Part shown: positions 51,564-61,145 of the stretch, piece after piece
Layout: each line of letters starts with the position of its first letter
How positions within the stretch are numbered: the first letter of the stretch is position 1
Assembly (NCBI RefSeq): GCF_047872805.1
Contig: NZ_JBLQUK010000010.1
Coordinates: forward strand, 56,816-120,815
Length of the DNA stretch: 64,000 nt
From: Erythrobacter sp047872805
GTDB taxonomy: Bacteria; Pseudomonadota; Alphaproteobacteria; Sphingomonadales; Sphingomonadaceae
Direction of reading: 5' to 3'
Notes under the pieces: generated by a model
The model's input: only the letters and a program-made list of their open reading frames with translations
Told to the model about the DNA's origin: nothing
Database searches by the model: none
Made by a program: the position numbers and the translations under genes

Positions 51564-52204
51564 CTGCGCTCCGCCATCGCACTGGAAGATGCTGGCGGGA
51601 CTTGCGGGACTGCATCAGGGCTGCGGACATAGGTGGGCACAAGGTCGGTTGAAAACAGCGCCTCGGGCAGCAAGGGCACTGCGCCTGCGTCGGGCAACAG
51701 GTCGAGTGCCAGCCGGTCATCCCCGAACAGCTCGGCAAATTCGCGCGCCCGATTGCCCGCAATCACCGTCTGCGCTCCGGCCGCTAGCGCCGCATCTGGG
51801 GTCAATGAGACCGCATCGCTATGGGCAAGACCGCCGATAAAATCCTGCACGAACCATTCGCCGTGCCCGCCATTCATGCACACGGTTACCGGACGCAGCG
51901 CGGGCTGCCAGGCTTGCGCCGCGACCAGCGCCAGCGTCGGATAACCAAAGACCTCTGCACTCCATGCATATCCCAGCGCCCGCGCGGCCGCGATCCCGAT
52001 CCGGACGCCAGTGAAACTGCCCGGACCCAGCGAAACAACTATGCGATCCGCCCGGCCCCTGTCGGGCAGCGATTCAATCATTGGAACCAGCGATTCGGCA
52101 TGGCCGCGGCCAAGCACATGATGCTCACGCGCCAGCAACTGCGGGCCGTCAAACAGCGCGACAGAGCAGGCTTCGCTCGCAGTCTCTATGGCCAGGATGC
52201 GCAT
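51560..52204 (-). CDS. tsaB: tRNA threonylcarbamoyladenosine protein TsaB
   Basis: A 214-residue ASKHA-fold protein. MRILAIETASEACSVALFDG is the N-terminal ATPase-like motif and VSLGPGSFTGVRIGIAAARALGYA the second signature. TsaB pairs with TsaD and TsaE to make t6A37 in tRNA. ATG 52204; the frame upstream is open but not conserved. Its stop and the rimI GTG share bases. Confidence 0.95.
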   Translation of the reverse strand: MRILAIETASEACSVALFDGPQLLAREHHVLGRGHAESLVPMIESLPDRGRADRIVVSLGPGSFTGVRIGIAAARALGYAWSAEVFGYPTLALVAAQAWQPALRPVTVCMNGGHGEWFVQDFIGGLAHSDAVSLTPDAALAAGAQTVIAGNRAREFAELFGDDRLALDLLPDAGAVPLLPEALFSTDLVPTYVRSPDAVPQVPPASSSAMAERR

Positions 52205-52256
52205 ATCCAAGCGCGATGCCCCAGCTTCATGCGGTCTGCAAGTCAGACCGCAACAA

Positions 52257-52838
52257 TCAGGCGGCGCGCACTTCGACAACTTCGGGGACGTAATGCTTGA
52301 GCAAGCTCTCAATCCCCTGCTTCAACGTCGCGGTGCTCGATGGGCAGCCCGAACATGCGCCTTGCAAGGTAAGATAGACCACGCCGTCGCTGAATCCGCG
52401 ATAGGCGATATCGCCGCCATCTCCCGCAACCGCCGGTCGCACCCGTGTTTCAAGCAGTTCGTTGATTGAGGCGATGATTGCTGCGTCTTCTTCGCGGTCT
52501 TCGACGGCCATCGCGATATCTTCTGCAGGTACCGCAATTCCGTCCGCGCTGCCGCCTGTGAACAGCGGCGCGTCAGAAATGAAATGATCGAGCAGGATCG
52601 AAACAACTTGCGGTTTCAGCACGCCCCAATCGGCGCCGGGTGCCGCAGTGACGGTCACAAAGTCCCAGCCATAAAACACGTTCACGACCTCACCTGTGTC
52701 GTAAATCGCCTGAGCCAGCGGACTGGACGCAGCAGCTTCGGGCGAGGCGAACTCGCGCGTGCCCGACGGCATGACTGTGCGGCCGGGAAGGAATTTGAGG
52801 CTCGCCGGATTGGGCGTGGTTTCGGTTTCGATGAACAT
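52257..52838 (-). CDS. NifU-type iron-sulfur carrier (Nfu)
   Basis: A 193-residue Nfu protein. The N-terminal Nfu_N domain (ETETTPNPASLKFLPGRTV) is followed from about residue 110 by the NifU C-terminal domain with the cluster-binding CxxC in GACSGCPSSTATLK. It delivers [4Fe-4S] clusters to target enzymes. ATG 52838 begins MFIETETTPNP, the standard family start. Confidence 0.95.
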   Translation of the reverse strand: MFIETETTPNPASLKFLPGRTVMPSGTREFASPEAAASSPLAQAIYDTGEVVNVFYGWDFVTVTAAPGADWGVLKPQVVSILLDHFISDAPLFTGGSADGIAVPAEDIAMAVEDREEDAAIIASINELLETRVRPAVAGDGGDIAYRGFSDGVVYLTLQGACSGCPSSTATLKQGIESLLKHYVPEVVEVRAA

Positions 52839-52946
52839 GCGCGCTAGATAGGGTGCCGCGATGCTGCGGACAAGCGTTGCCTTGGGCAAGCAAGAGTTTG
52901 GACACATTCACTGGTCCTTCATGGCCTGCATCCCTATAGTGCCTGC

Positions 52947-55946
52947 ATGAATGTGTTTATCCGGGCGTCTGCTGCCTTTTTCGTCGTCGCCGCGCCTGCT
53001 GCGCTCGTCTTGCCTGCTGTTGCACAAGAGGCCACCACTGCTGCGCCCAGTGTTCCCCAACCGGAGGCGCTCCAATCCGCTGGAGAAACGCCATGGCTCT
53101 ATGAGGGCAGCAATGTTCCCGTTGATCGGGAATGGCTGTTCGGAGAGATGGACAACGGCCTGCGCTATGCGGTGCGCCGCAACGGGGTGCCGCCCCGCCA
53201 GATGTCCATCCGGGTGCGGATCGACGCCGGTTCGATGTATGAACAGGACAGCGAACAGGGCTTTGCCCATTTGCTCGAACATCTGCTGTTTCGTGAAAGC
53301 AAATATCTCGGCCAGGCCGAAGCGATCGCCGCCTGGCAACGGCTGGGCGCGACCTTTGGCAGCGATGCCAATGCCGAAACCAGCCCGACGCACACCGCCT
53401 ACAAACTCGATATTCCTGATATTGACGATGCCAAGCTTGCAGAAAGCTTTCGCCTGCTTTCGGGCATGATCCGTGAACCAGTGCTGAGCGACGAAAATGT
53501 CGCTGCCGAACGCCCGATTGTGCTCGCGGAAAAGCGTGAGCGCGGCGGCGCGTCGGAGCGAGTCAGCGATCTGACAAGGCGGACGTTCTTCGCTGGTCAA
53601 CGACTGGCGACCCGCAATCCGATTGGCACTGTCGAGACACTCGAAGCTGCCAATGGCGACAATGTCAGCGCGTTTTACCGGCGCTGGTATCGCCCTGAAA
53701 ACACCGTCATCGTGGTCGCTGGCGATGCCGACCCCATGGTGCTGGCCGGGCTGGTCGAACAATGGTTCGGCGATTGGGAAGGGCAGGGCGAGCCCGGGGT
53801 TGCGCCCGATTTCGGCGATCCGGTGGTTCCCGCTGGCTCGCTCGTGGCGGCGGGGACAGGCCTGCCGATCGGAGACCTGGGCGTTGCGGTGGAACCCGAT
53901 CTGCCGCGCAACCTGACCTATGCGGTGATGCGGCCGTGGCGCAAGGTGCAAGACACCATTGTCTATAACGAAGGGCTGCTGCTCGATTCGCTGGCGCAGT
54001 CGATCATCAACCGCCGGCTGGAAACGCGCGCGCGCGGCGGCGGGTCTTATCTCTATGCGCAGGTTCAGCAGGACGACATTTCGCGGTCCGCCGATGCGAC
54101 TTTCGTGACTTTTGCCCCGCTGACCGATGATTGGCAGGCAGCGCTGGCCGATGTACGCGGGGTGATTGCAGATGCGATCGCGAACCCGCCAACGCAGGAG
54201 GAAATCGACCGCGAAGCAGCGGAATTTGACGTCGCTTTCGCCAATTCGGTGGAACAAGCCCCGGTGCAGGCCGGACGCGATCTGGCCGACAATCTGGTCA
54301 ATGCGGTTGATATTCGGGAAACCGTGGCCAGCCCGCAGGTGGTGCTGGATGTGTGGCGCGGGATGACCAATCGCAGGACCCCTGAAGAGGTTCACGCCCG
54401 CACCCGCGCCTTGTTCGAAGGCGAAGTGGTGCGTTCTGTCTATGTCACGCCCTCGATTGGCGAAGCGGACGAGGCTGAATTGCGACTGGCACTCGCCAGC
54501 GAAGCCTTGGTCGACGACACCGCGCGGCTCGCAGCGGCAAGTATTTCCTTCGATGAACTGCCGCCCGTTGGCGAACCCGGCGCTATCACACAGCAGGGCC
54601 CGCTGGGGATCTTGCAGGTTGAACAGGTCGCGTTCGACAATGGCGTGCGCGCGCTGCTGTGGTCGAACGATGCGGAGCCAGGGCGGGTGACGGTGCGTGT
54701 GCGGTTCGGCGCAGGCTACCGCGCGTTTGACGAGAGCACGGCGGTCTATGCCCCGATTGGCCAGATGGCGCTGGTCGGGTCGGGTCTGGGCGAATTGGGT
54801 CAGAATGAAATCGACCGGCTGGCCACGGGCCGCAAACTCGGTTTCGAATTTGCCATTGATGATGCGGTCTTCACGCTTACCGCGCAGACCCGGTCGAGCG
54901 ACGTTGCCGACCAATTGTATCTGTTCGCTGCAAAATTGGGGATGCCGCGCTGGGATGCCGACCCGGTGATCCGCGCGCGCGCGGCGGCAGAGCTGGCCTA
55001 TAACACTTATTCGACGAGCCCCGGCGCGGTGCTCAACCGTGATCTGGAATTCCTCGCCACCGGCCGCGACCCGCGCTTTGCCACGCCGACGCCTGAAATG
55101 CTCGAGGAAGTGACGCCAGAGGGTTTCCGCGAAGTTTGGGAACCGCTGCTTGCGCAAGGCCCGGTCGAAGTGCTGGTGTTTGGCGAGTTTGACCGCGATG
55201 CAGTGGTCGAGAAATTGCGCGAAACATTCGGCGCGCTCCCCGAACGTTTGCCGATTGCGCCCGCGGTTGCCGCGCGCCTGCCCGGCTTTCCCGCTGCCAG
55301 CGAGGCGCCAACGGTGCTGACCCATCGCGGCGACGCCAATCAGGCCGCAGCGGTTATCGCCTGGCCCAGCGGCGGCGGAATGGCGAGCATTCGCGAATCG
55401 CGCCAGCTCGAAATCCTGACCCAGATTTTCAACAATCGCCTGCTTGAAGCTCTGCGCGAACGTTTGGGCGCGAGTTATTCGCCGCAGGTCTGGTCCAACT
55501 GGCCTGCCGATATTGCCAGCGGCGGGCGGATCACTGCGCTGGCGCAAATGGAGCCGCAATTGGTGCCGATCTTCTTCGCCGAGGCCGACCGGATTTCGCA
55601 CGATCTTGCCGCCAATCCGCCCACTGCGGACGAAATCACCCGCGTGACCGAGCCTTTGAGCCAGCGTGTCAGGCGGGCCTCAACCGGCAACCAGTTCTGG
55701 CTCTACAATCTCGAAGGGGCGAGCTTTGATCCGCAGCGTGTCGATCTGCTGCGGTCGCTGCTCGCAGACTATTCGCAGACCAATCCGCAGATCATGCAGT
55801 TCCTCGCGGATCGCTATTTCGTTCAGCGCAACCCGATGAAGCTGGCCGTTATCCCGGAGGGACAGGAGCTTGCCGAAGCGCCGCAGGGGCCGCCCGCAGA
55901 TACAGTCCCAGTGGTTCGGGCTGCCCCGCAGACAGTTGGGCGATAG
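52947..55946 (+). CDS. M16-family zinc metallopeptidase (insulinase type), exported
   Basis: A 999-residue protein with signal peptide ending about LPAVAQ (residue 27). The inverted zinc motif is in FAHLLEHLLF (HxxEH) near residue 108, within an N-terminal M16 domain; FYRRWYRPENTVIVVAGD is the conserved region of the second. The second half repeats the M16 fold (from about residue 555) and appears to lack HxxEH, as usual for the inactive half. Length is normal for pitrilysin-like enzymes of Sphingomonadales. It probably degrades peptides in the periplasm. ATG 52947. Confidence 0.92.
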   Translation: MNVFIRASAAFFVVAAPAALVLPAVAQEATTAAPSVPQPEALQSAGETPWLYEGSNVPVDREWLFGEMDNGLRYAVRRNGVPPRQMSIRVRIDAGSMYEQDSEQGFAHLLEHLLFRESKYLGQAEAIAAWQRLGATFGSDANAETSPTHTAYKLDIPDIDDAKLAESFRLLSGMIREPVLSDENVAAERPIVLAEKRERGGASERVSDLTRRTFFAGQRLATRNPIGTVETLEAANGDNVSAFYRRWYRPENTVIVVAGDADPMVLAGLVEQWFGDWEGQGEPGVAPDFGDPVVPAGSLVAAGTGLPIGDLGVAVEPDLPRNLTYAVMRPWRKVQDTIVYNEGLLLDSLAQSIINRRLETRARGGGSYLYAQVQQDDISRSADATFVTFAPLTDDWQAALADVRGVIADAIANPPTQEEIDREAAEFDVAFANSVEQAPVQAGRDLADNLVNAVDIRETVASPQVVLDVWRGMTNRRTPEEVHARTRALFEGEVVRSVYVTPSIGEADEAELRLALASEALVDDTARLAAASISFDELPPVGEPGAITQQGPLGILQVEQVAFDNGVRALLWSNDAEPGRVTVRVRFGAGYRAFDESTAVYAPIGQMALVGSGLGELGQNEIDRLATGRKLGFEFAIDDAVFTLTAQTRSSDVADQLYLFAAKLGMPRWDADPVIRARAAAELAYNTYSTSPGAVLNRDLEFLATGRDPRFATPTPEMLEEVTPEGFREVWEPLLAQGPVEVLVFGEFDRDAVVEKLRETFGALPERLPIAPAVAARLPGFPAASEAPTVLTHRGDANQAAAVIAWPSGGGMASIRESRQLEILTQIFNNRLLEALRERLGASYSPQVWSNWPADIASGGRITALAQMEPQLVPIFFAEADRISHDLAANPPTADEITRVTEPLSQRVRRASTGNQFWLYNLEGASFDPQRVDLLRSLLADYSQTNPQIMQFLADRYFVQRNPMKLAVIPEGQELAEAPQGPPADTVPVVRAAPQTVGR

Positions 55947-55986
55947 GCACGCAATTGCGCGCCGCGGTTGGCGGCTCTGATCGGCT

Positions 55987-56016
55987 TTGACGATAAGAGC
56001 GCACGCGAAATATAAT
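55987..56016 (+). promoter_or_regulatory. Near-consensus sigma-70 promoter of the DAHP synthase gene
   Basis: TTGACG (55987-55992), 18-base spacer, TATAAT (56011-56016). It is the best promoter match I saw in the window. The predicted leader from about 56023 to 56096 is about 74 bases and contains GC-rich inverted segments near 56050-56085. Confidence 0.75.
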
Positions 56017-56096
56017 TGTCGCAATCGCACGCGCGGCTTTACAGATAGAACGCGGACGCTTACCCGCGCGCCGCACGAGAATGGAAAAGAGACGAA

Positions 56097-57479
56097 TTGA
56101 CTGTGGCCCAGAACTGGAAACCCGCTAGCTGGAAAGAGCACGAAGCACGCCATCTGCCGCATTACGAAGATGCCGCTGAACTGGCTGAGGCGGAGACGAC
56201 GCTTGCCTCATACCCGCCGCTGGTTTTTGCAGGCGAGGCGCGCGCGCTCAAATCAGACCTCGCCGAGGTTGCCAATGGCCGCGCGTTTCTGCTTCAGGGC
56301 GGGGATTGCGCCGAAAGTTTTGCCGAATTTCACGCCAACAACATCCGCGACACATTTCGCGTGTTGCTGCAGATGGCGGTGGTGATGACCTTCGCCAGCA
56401 AGCGTCCGGTGGTAAAGGTCGGGCGCATGGCAGGCCAGTTTGCCAAGCCGCGCTCCTCCCCCACCGAAACCATCGGTGATGTGACACTGCCCAGCTATCT
56501 TGGCGACAACATTAACGGCATTGATTTCGACCCGGTGCAGCGCCGTAACGATCCGGCGCGTATGGTGCGGGCCTATTCGCAGGCCGCATCGACACTCAAC
56601 CTGCTGCGCGCCTTTGCCGGCGGAGGATATGCCAATCTGCGGCAGGTCCATCAATGGACGCTCGATTTCATGGGCCGCACCCCTTGGACCGAGAAATTCG
56701 CGCAGACCGCCGACCGGATCGGCGAATCGCTCGATTTCATGGAAGCTTGCGGGATCGACCCGGCAACCGTGCCGCAATTGCAGGGCACCAGTTTCTACAC
56801 CAGCCACGAAGGCCTGCTGTTGCCTTATGAGCAGGCGCTGACGCGGCAGGATTCGCTTACCGGTGATTGGTATGCGACCAGCGCGCATATGCTGTGGATT
56901 GGTGACCGCACCCGCTTCCCCGGCAGCGCACACGTGGAATTTGCGCGCGGCATCGGCAATCCGATTGGCATGAAGTGCGGCCCCAGCCTCGCGCCCGATG
57001 CGCTGCTCGAACTGCTCGACATTCTCAACCCTGCGCGTGAACCGGGGCGGATTACCCTGATCAGCCGCTATGGCCACGACAAGGTCGAGGACGGCCTGCC
57101 CAAACTGGTGCGCGCGGTCAAACGCGAGGGGCATCCGGTGGTGTGGAGCTGCGATCCGATGCACGGCAATGTCGTTAAGTCTGATACCGGGTTCAAGACC
57201 CGGCCCTTCGACCGCATTCTCTCCGAGGTGAAAGGATTCTTTGCGGTTCACCGCGCCGAGGGCACGCATCCCGGCGGCATCCATATCGAGATGACCGGGC
57301 AGGATGTGACCGAATGTGTCGGCGGGGCGGTGGCAATCACCGAGGAGCGTTTGGGCGACCGCTATCACACGCATTGCGATCCGCGACTGAACGCCGAACA
57401 ATCGCTTGAACTCGCGTTTCTGCTCGCCGAAATGCTCAACAGCGAGATCAATGAGCAGCGCGCAGCCGACGCGGCTTAA
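56097..57479 (+). CDS. aroG: Class II 3-deoxy-7-phosphoheptulonate synthase
   Basis: A 460-residue class II (plant-type) DAHP synthase that joins phosphoenolpyruvate and erythrose-4-phosphate, the first step to aromatic amino acids. LLQGGDCAESF, GRMAGQFAKPRSSP, IGNPIGMKCGPSL and GGIHIEMTGQDVTEC are family motifs with metal and PEP ligands. TTG start at 56097 behind AAAGAGACG; GTG 56103 is also possible. Symbols for class II vary (aroG, aroF, aroH). A strong promoter lies upstream. Confidence 0.95.
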   Translation: MTVAQNWKPASWKEHEARHLPHYEDAAELAEAETTLASYPPLVFAGEARALKSDLAEVANGRAFLLQGGDCAESFAEFHANNIRDTFRVLLQMAVVMTFASKRPVVKVGRMAGQFAKPRSSPTETIGDVTLPSYLGDNINGIDFDPVQRRNDPARMVRAYSQAASTLNLLRAFAGGGYANLRQVHQWTLDFMGRTPWTEKFAQTADRIGESLDFMEACGIDPATVPQLQGTSFYTSHEGLLLPYEQALTRQDSLTGDWYATSAHMLWIGDRTRFPGSAHVEFARGIGNPIGMKCGPSLAPDALLELLDILNPAREPGRITLISRYGHDKVEDGLPKLVRAVKREGHPVVWSCDPMHGNVVKSDTGFKTRPFDRILSEVKGFFAVHRAEGTHPGGIHIEMTGQDVTECVGGAVAITEERLGDRYHTHCDPRLNAEQSLELAFLLAEMLNSEINEQRAADAA

Positions 57480-57543
57480 GTAATCATCCGGAGGACTTTG
57501 TCCTGCCACCAGATACAGACTTGCAGCTATCCCCGCGCCGGAG

Positions 57544-58710
57544 ATGCCGATGCAAGTTCATATCTGGGCCGCCCTGACGGGGACCCAAAGCGCCGATCAC
57601 CCGGCAGCCCAAGCTGCAGTTGCGGCGCCAGCGGACGCGGCGGGGTGGGCGCTGGGCGCAGCGACGGGCTCCGAAACCTTGCTGATCGCCTGCACCGTGC
57701 TTGGTCTGATTGCGCTTGCCGCGGTTAGCAATGTCACGAAGGCCCGCCGCGAGACCCGCAGCGTCGCGCGGCTGGCCCGCACCCGATCACTCAAAATGCG
57801 CGAATTGCTGCGTACCCTGCGCGTGGCTGAAAACATCGCCGGGATCGGGGTCTGGCAATACAATCCCGGAACCTGCGATCAGCAATGGTCCGATGGGCTG
57901 AAACGTGTTTTCGGAATTGATCCTGCTGAATCCTTCGTCGATGGCGATGCCGAAACGCTGTTGTTTGCCAATGACATCGATCTGATCGGCCGCGTGATGG
58001 AACACAAATCTGAGACTGAGCCTTTTACGCTGCGGTTCGACAGGCCGGGGCTGGACGGCATTCCGCGCGCCATTTCGGTTCAGGCCTGCAACCTGTTTGG
58101 CAGCGATGGAACGGTGCAGCGGGTGGTGGCCGTGGTCCGCGACGAAACCGAGTGGGTGCAGCGCGAACGGCATCTGGTCATCGCCCGCGCCGAAGCGATC
58201 GACGAAGCGCGTCATGCGAAGCAATTGGCGGCGACCGATGCTTTGACGGGTTTGGCCAATCGCCGCAGCGTGCTGCGCGAGCTTGACCGAATGGTACTGA
58301 ACGCCCGCGCCATGCGATCATCGCTGACCTTGGTGATGTTTGACATCGATCATTTCAAGCGCATCAATGATACTCACGGGCATCTGGTGGGGGACAAGGT
58401 TTTGCAGCGCGTGGCCGCGCTGGCCGAAGCGCAGGCCAGCCACGGCGATCTGGTCGGGCGCGTGGGCGGAGAAGAGTTCGTCTGGGTGGTCCCCGGAACT
58501 TCAGAACGCATGGCCCGCATCCTGAGCGAAAGATTGCGGCAAGCCATCGCCAGCAGCAGCGCGGCGGGTGATCTTCCGGCGGTGACCATCAGTCTCGGCT
58601 ATGCCAGCATACAAGGCGAAGACAGCGCGCTCTCCCTTTTGGGGCGCGCCGACGGGGCGCTATCCGAAGCCAAACATTCCGGGCGGAACCGGGTGCGCAT
58701 GGCGGCGTAA
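57544..58710 (+). CDS. Membrane-bound PAS-GGDEF diguanylate cyclase
   Basis: A 388-residue signalling protein. One membrane helix at about residues 45-62 (LLIACTVLGLIALAAVS), a PAS-like domain at about 85-205 (NIAGIGVWQYNPGTCDQQWS; the VVRDETEWVQRERHL end), and a GGDEF domain from about 225: ATDALTGLANRRS, DIDHFKRINDTHGHLVGD, and active site VGGEEFVWV. At the inhibitory site, RxxD of well-known cyclases reads SHGD here, so product inhibition at this site is probably lost. It makes c-di-GMP in the cytoplasm. ATG 57544. Confidence 0.92.
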   Translation: MPMQVHIWAALTGTQSADHPAAQAAVAAPADAAGWALGAATGSETLLIACTVLGLIALAAVSNVTKARRETRSVARLARTRSLKMRELLRTLRVAENIAGIGVWQYNPGTCDQQWSDGLKRVFGIDPAESFVDGDAETLLFANDIDLIGRVMEHKSETEPFTLRFDRPGLDGIPRAISVQACNLFGSDGTVQRVVAVVRDETEWVQRERHLVIARAEAIDEARHAKQLAATDALTGLANRRSVLRELDRMVLNARAMRSSLTLVMFDIDHFKRINDTHGHLVGDKVLQRVAALAEAQASHGDLVGRVGGEEFVWVVPGTSERMARILSERLRQAIASSSAAGDLPAVTISLGYASIQGEDSALSLLGRADGALSEAKHSGRNRVRMAA

Positions 58711-58844
58711 ACAGCCCGATTGATCGCGCCAGAATTGACAAAAAACGGCCGGTCGTGGGAGCCAATTTGCTCGCCTGCCTTCCAATTGTCATCCGCTTGC
58801 GGCATGACTGGCTCGAATGATTTGACCAATACGGGAGCCGCCCT

Positions 58845-60125
58845 TTGCCCCAAAGCGAACGGCACCATGATGTTACCGCACCGCCGCGCGAAACTCTGAA
58901 AGACCAATATCGGCGCACCCGCGCGTTGATGGAGGCGCTGGCTGCGAACCTGTCGGATGCGGATGCGACGATCCAGTCGATGGAGGATGCCAGCCCGGCC
59001 AAATGGCATTTGGCGCATACGACCTGGTTCTGGGAGACATTCCTGCTGCGCGAACATGCGGCGGATTACCGATTGCACAATGCCGACTGGCCGTTCCTGT
59101 TCAATTCCTATTACGAAGCCGAAGGCGCGCGGATCGGGCGGTTTGCGCGCGGAATGCTGTCGCGTCCGGCGCTGGATGAGGTGATCGAATGGCGCGCCAA
59201 CGTCGATACGGCGATGGCCGCGTTGCTGGACGATCCGGCGCTGGCGGACCTGATCGCGCTGGGTGTTGCGCATGAACAGCAACATATCGAATTGCTGCTC
59301 ACCGATATCAAGCATGCGCTGTTTCAGAGCCCGCTGGGACCGTCGATGTGGCCGAATGTGCCATCCGTGACTGCGCCGATTGCCGAACTGGGCTGGTATT
59401 CGCATCCGGGCGGCATTGCGATGATCGGACATGCGGCAGGCGGCGAGCAAGTCGGCTTTGCGTTCGACAACGAAGCCCCTCGCCACCGGGTCTTATTGGA
59501 ACCCTTTGCCCTTGCAGACCGGCTGATAACCAATCGGGAATGGTCGGACTTCATCGCCGATGGTGGCTATGCCACTGCGTCATTGTGGCTGTCGGACGGG
59601 CTGAGCTGGGTGCGCGAGAACAAAGTGACCGCTCCGCTCTATTGGCGCGGCGACGACCACTTTACGCATGGCGGCTGGCAGGAACGTCACCCGGACGCCC
59701 CGGTAATGCATATATCATATTATGAAGCGGATGCGTTTGCCACATGGGTCGGGGCACGATTGCCAACTGAGTTCGAATGGGAAGCGACCGCGCGCGGAAC
59801 GGCGGGCGCTGCGCCGGCTCATGATCCGGCACTTGGCAATCAACTTGATAGTGCCGCTGCTGCGCCTTTGCCCATTGGCGGGTGCAGCGGCCTGTTTGGC
59901 GATGTGTGGCAATTCACCCGGTCGGCCTATTTGCCCTATCCTCGGTTCCGGGCGGCACCGGGTGCGGTGGGTGAATACAATGGCAAGTTCATGAGCGGGC
60001 AGTTCGTGCTGAAAGGCGCGAGCTGCGCCACGGTGCGCGGCCATTCGCGCGCCTCCTATCGCAATTTTTTCTATCCGCATCAGCGCTGGCAATTCACCGG
60101 CTTGCGGCTTGCAAAGGACATTTGA
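58845..60125 (+). CDS. egtB: Ergothioneine biosynthesis sulfoxide synthase EgtB
   Basis: A 426-residue non-haem iron enzyme that joins hercynine with a thiol (gamma-glutamylcysteine or cysteine) and oxygen. The N-terminal DinB-like domain gives the iron ligands in WHLAHTTWFWET and AHEQQHIELLL; the C-terminal FGE-sulfatase domain has LPTEFEWEATARG, GCSGLFGDVWQFT and RGHSRASYRNFFYP. TTG 58845 sits eight bases after GGGAG. egtD starts one base after its TGA. No EgtA, EgtC or EgtE is in the window. Confidence 0.95.
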   Translation: MPQSERHHDVTAPPRETLKDQYRRTRALMEALAANLSDADATIQSMEDASPAKWHLAHTTWFWETFLLREHAADYRLHNADWPFLFNSYYEAEGARIGRFARGMLSRPALDEVIEWRANVDTAMAALLDDPALADLIALGVAHEQQHIELLLTDIKHALFQSPLGPSMWPNVPSVTAPIAELGWYSHPGGIAMIGHAAGGEQVGFAFDNEAPRHRVLLEPFALADRLITNREWSDFIADGGYATASLWLSDGLSWVRENKVTAPLYWRGDDHFTHGGWQERHPDAPVMHISYYEADAFATWVGARLPTEFEWEATARGTAGAAPAHDPALGNQLDSAAAAPLPIGGCSGLFGDVWQFTRSAYLPYPRFRAAPGAVGEYNGKFMSGQFVLKGASCATVRGHSRASYRNFFYPHQRWQFTGLRLAKDI

Positions 60126-60126
60126 A

Positions 60127-61113
60127 ATGCCCCCCAAAAGAGGCCTGAAGCTGGTCGACAAGGACGCCAGCGGGGTTGACACCGCCTTTCGCTCCGATGT
60201 GGTGAATGGGCTGTCTCAGCCGCAAAAGGCGATCCCCGCACGCTGGCTGTATGACGATGCCGGTTCGCAATTGTTCGAAGATATTACCCAGCTGCCTGAA
60301 TATTACCCGACCCGTTCAGAGACCGAAATCCTGCGCGACAACAGCGCCAGCTTTGCTGAGCTGATCGGACCGGGGCGGGCGGTGATCGAATTTGGGTCCG
60401 GTTCCTCGGTAAAGACCCCGCTGCTATTGTCTGCGATTGCGCCATCGGCCTATGTGCCGCTCGATATTGCAGGGGATTTTCTGCGCGCGGCTGCGACCGA
60501 TCTGGCGCAGAAATTCCCGGGCCTGCCAGTCTATCCGGTGGAGGCTGATTTCATGCGCCGGGTCGAACTGCCCGCTGAAATTGCGCAGATGCCGAAACTC
60601 GGGTTTTTTCCTGGCTCCACCATCGGCAACATGGTCGCGCGCACGGCGGTCGATTTGCTGCGCACAATGCGCGAGACCATGGGCGTGGGCGCGCAACTGC
60701 TGATCGGCATGGATTTGATCAAGGACAGGGACGTTCTGATCGCCGCCTATGACGATGCTGCCGGGGTCACGGCGGAGTTCAATTACAACCTGCTTCGCCG
60801 GGTCAACCGTGAGCTGGACGGGGATATTCCGCTTGGCAAATTTCAGCATCAGGCGCGCTGGAACGATGATTGCGCGCGCGTAGAGATGCATCTGGTCGCG
60901 GGCGCTGACATGACCTTTATCGTCGATGGCCGCCAGTTCGAAATGATCGCGGGTGAGACGATCCACACCGAAAACAGTCACAAATTCAACCGCCGCACCT
61001 CCAACATGCTGTTGTTCGCGGGCGGGTGGGAACCGCAGGCCCGGTGGCTGGACAGCGCGGGACGGTTTTCGCTCATTCTGGCCGAAGCCCGGCCCAATCG
61101 CTCCGCACCCTGA
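60127..61113 (+). CDS. egtD: L-histidine N-alpha-methyltransferase EgtD
   Basis: A 328-residue methyltransferase that makes hercynine from histidine with three methyl groups from SAM. ARWLYDDAGSQLFEDIT, LPEYYPTRSETEIL and VIEFGSGSSVKTPLLL contain the family's SAM and substrate sites; FFPGSTIGNM and the late ETIHTENSHKFN are also hallmark motifs. ATG 60127, one base after egtB's stop; upstream extension overlaps egtB and is not needed. The pair gives the first two steps of ergothioneine synthesis. Confidence 0.96.
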   Translation: MPPKRGLKLVDKDASGVDTAFRSDVVNGLSQPQKAIPARWLYDDAGSQLFEDITQLPEYYPTRSETEILRDNSASFAELIGPGRAVIEFGSGSSVKTPLLLSAIAPSAYVPLDIAGDFLRAAATDLAQKFPGLPVYPVEADFMRRVELPAEIAQMPKLGFFPGSTIGNMVARTAVDLLRTMRETMGVGAQLLIGMDLIKDRDVLIAAYDDAAGVTAEFNYNLLRRVNRELDGDIPLGKFQHQARWNDDCARVEMHLVAGADMTFIVDGRQFEMIAGETIHTENSHKFNRRTSNMLLFAGGWEPQARWLDSAGRFSLILAEARPNRSAP

Positions 61114-61145
61114 AACATCCCGGCGGCTGGTGCGTTGGGCGCAGC

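Noticed and set aside
52908..55601. Very long open frame antisense to the M16 peptidase gene
   Set aside because: In GC-rich DNA the opposite strand often stays open; the M16 peptidase has signal peptide, HxxEH motif and full domain order, while the antisense protein shows no known motif.
58735..58740. TTGACA upstream of egtB
   Set aside because: No acceptable -10 hexamer at 16-19 bases; left out as a promoter.
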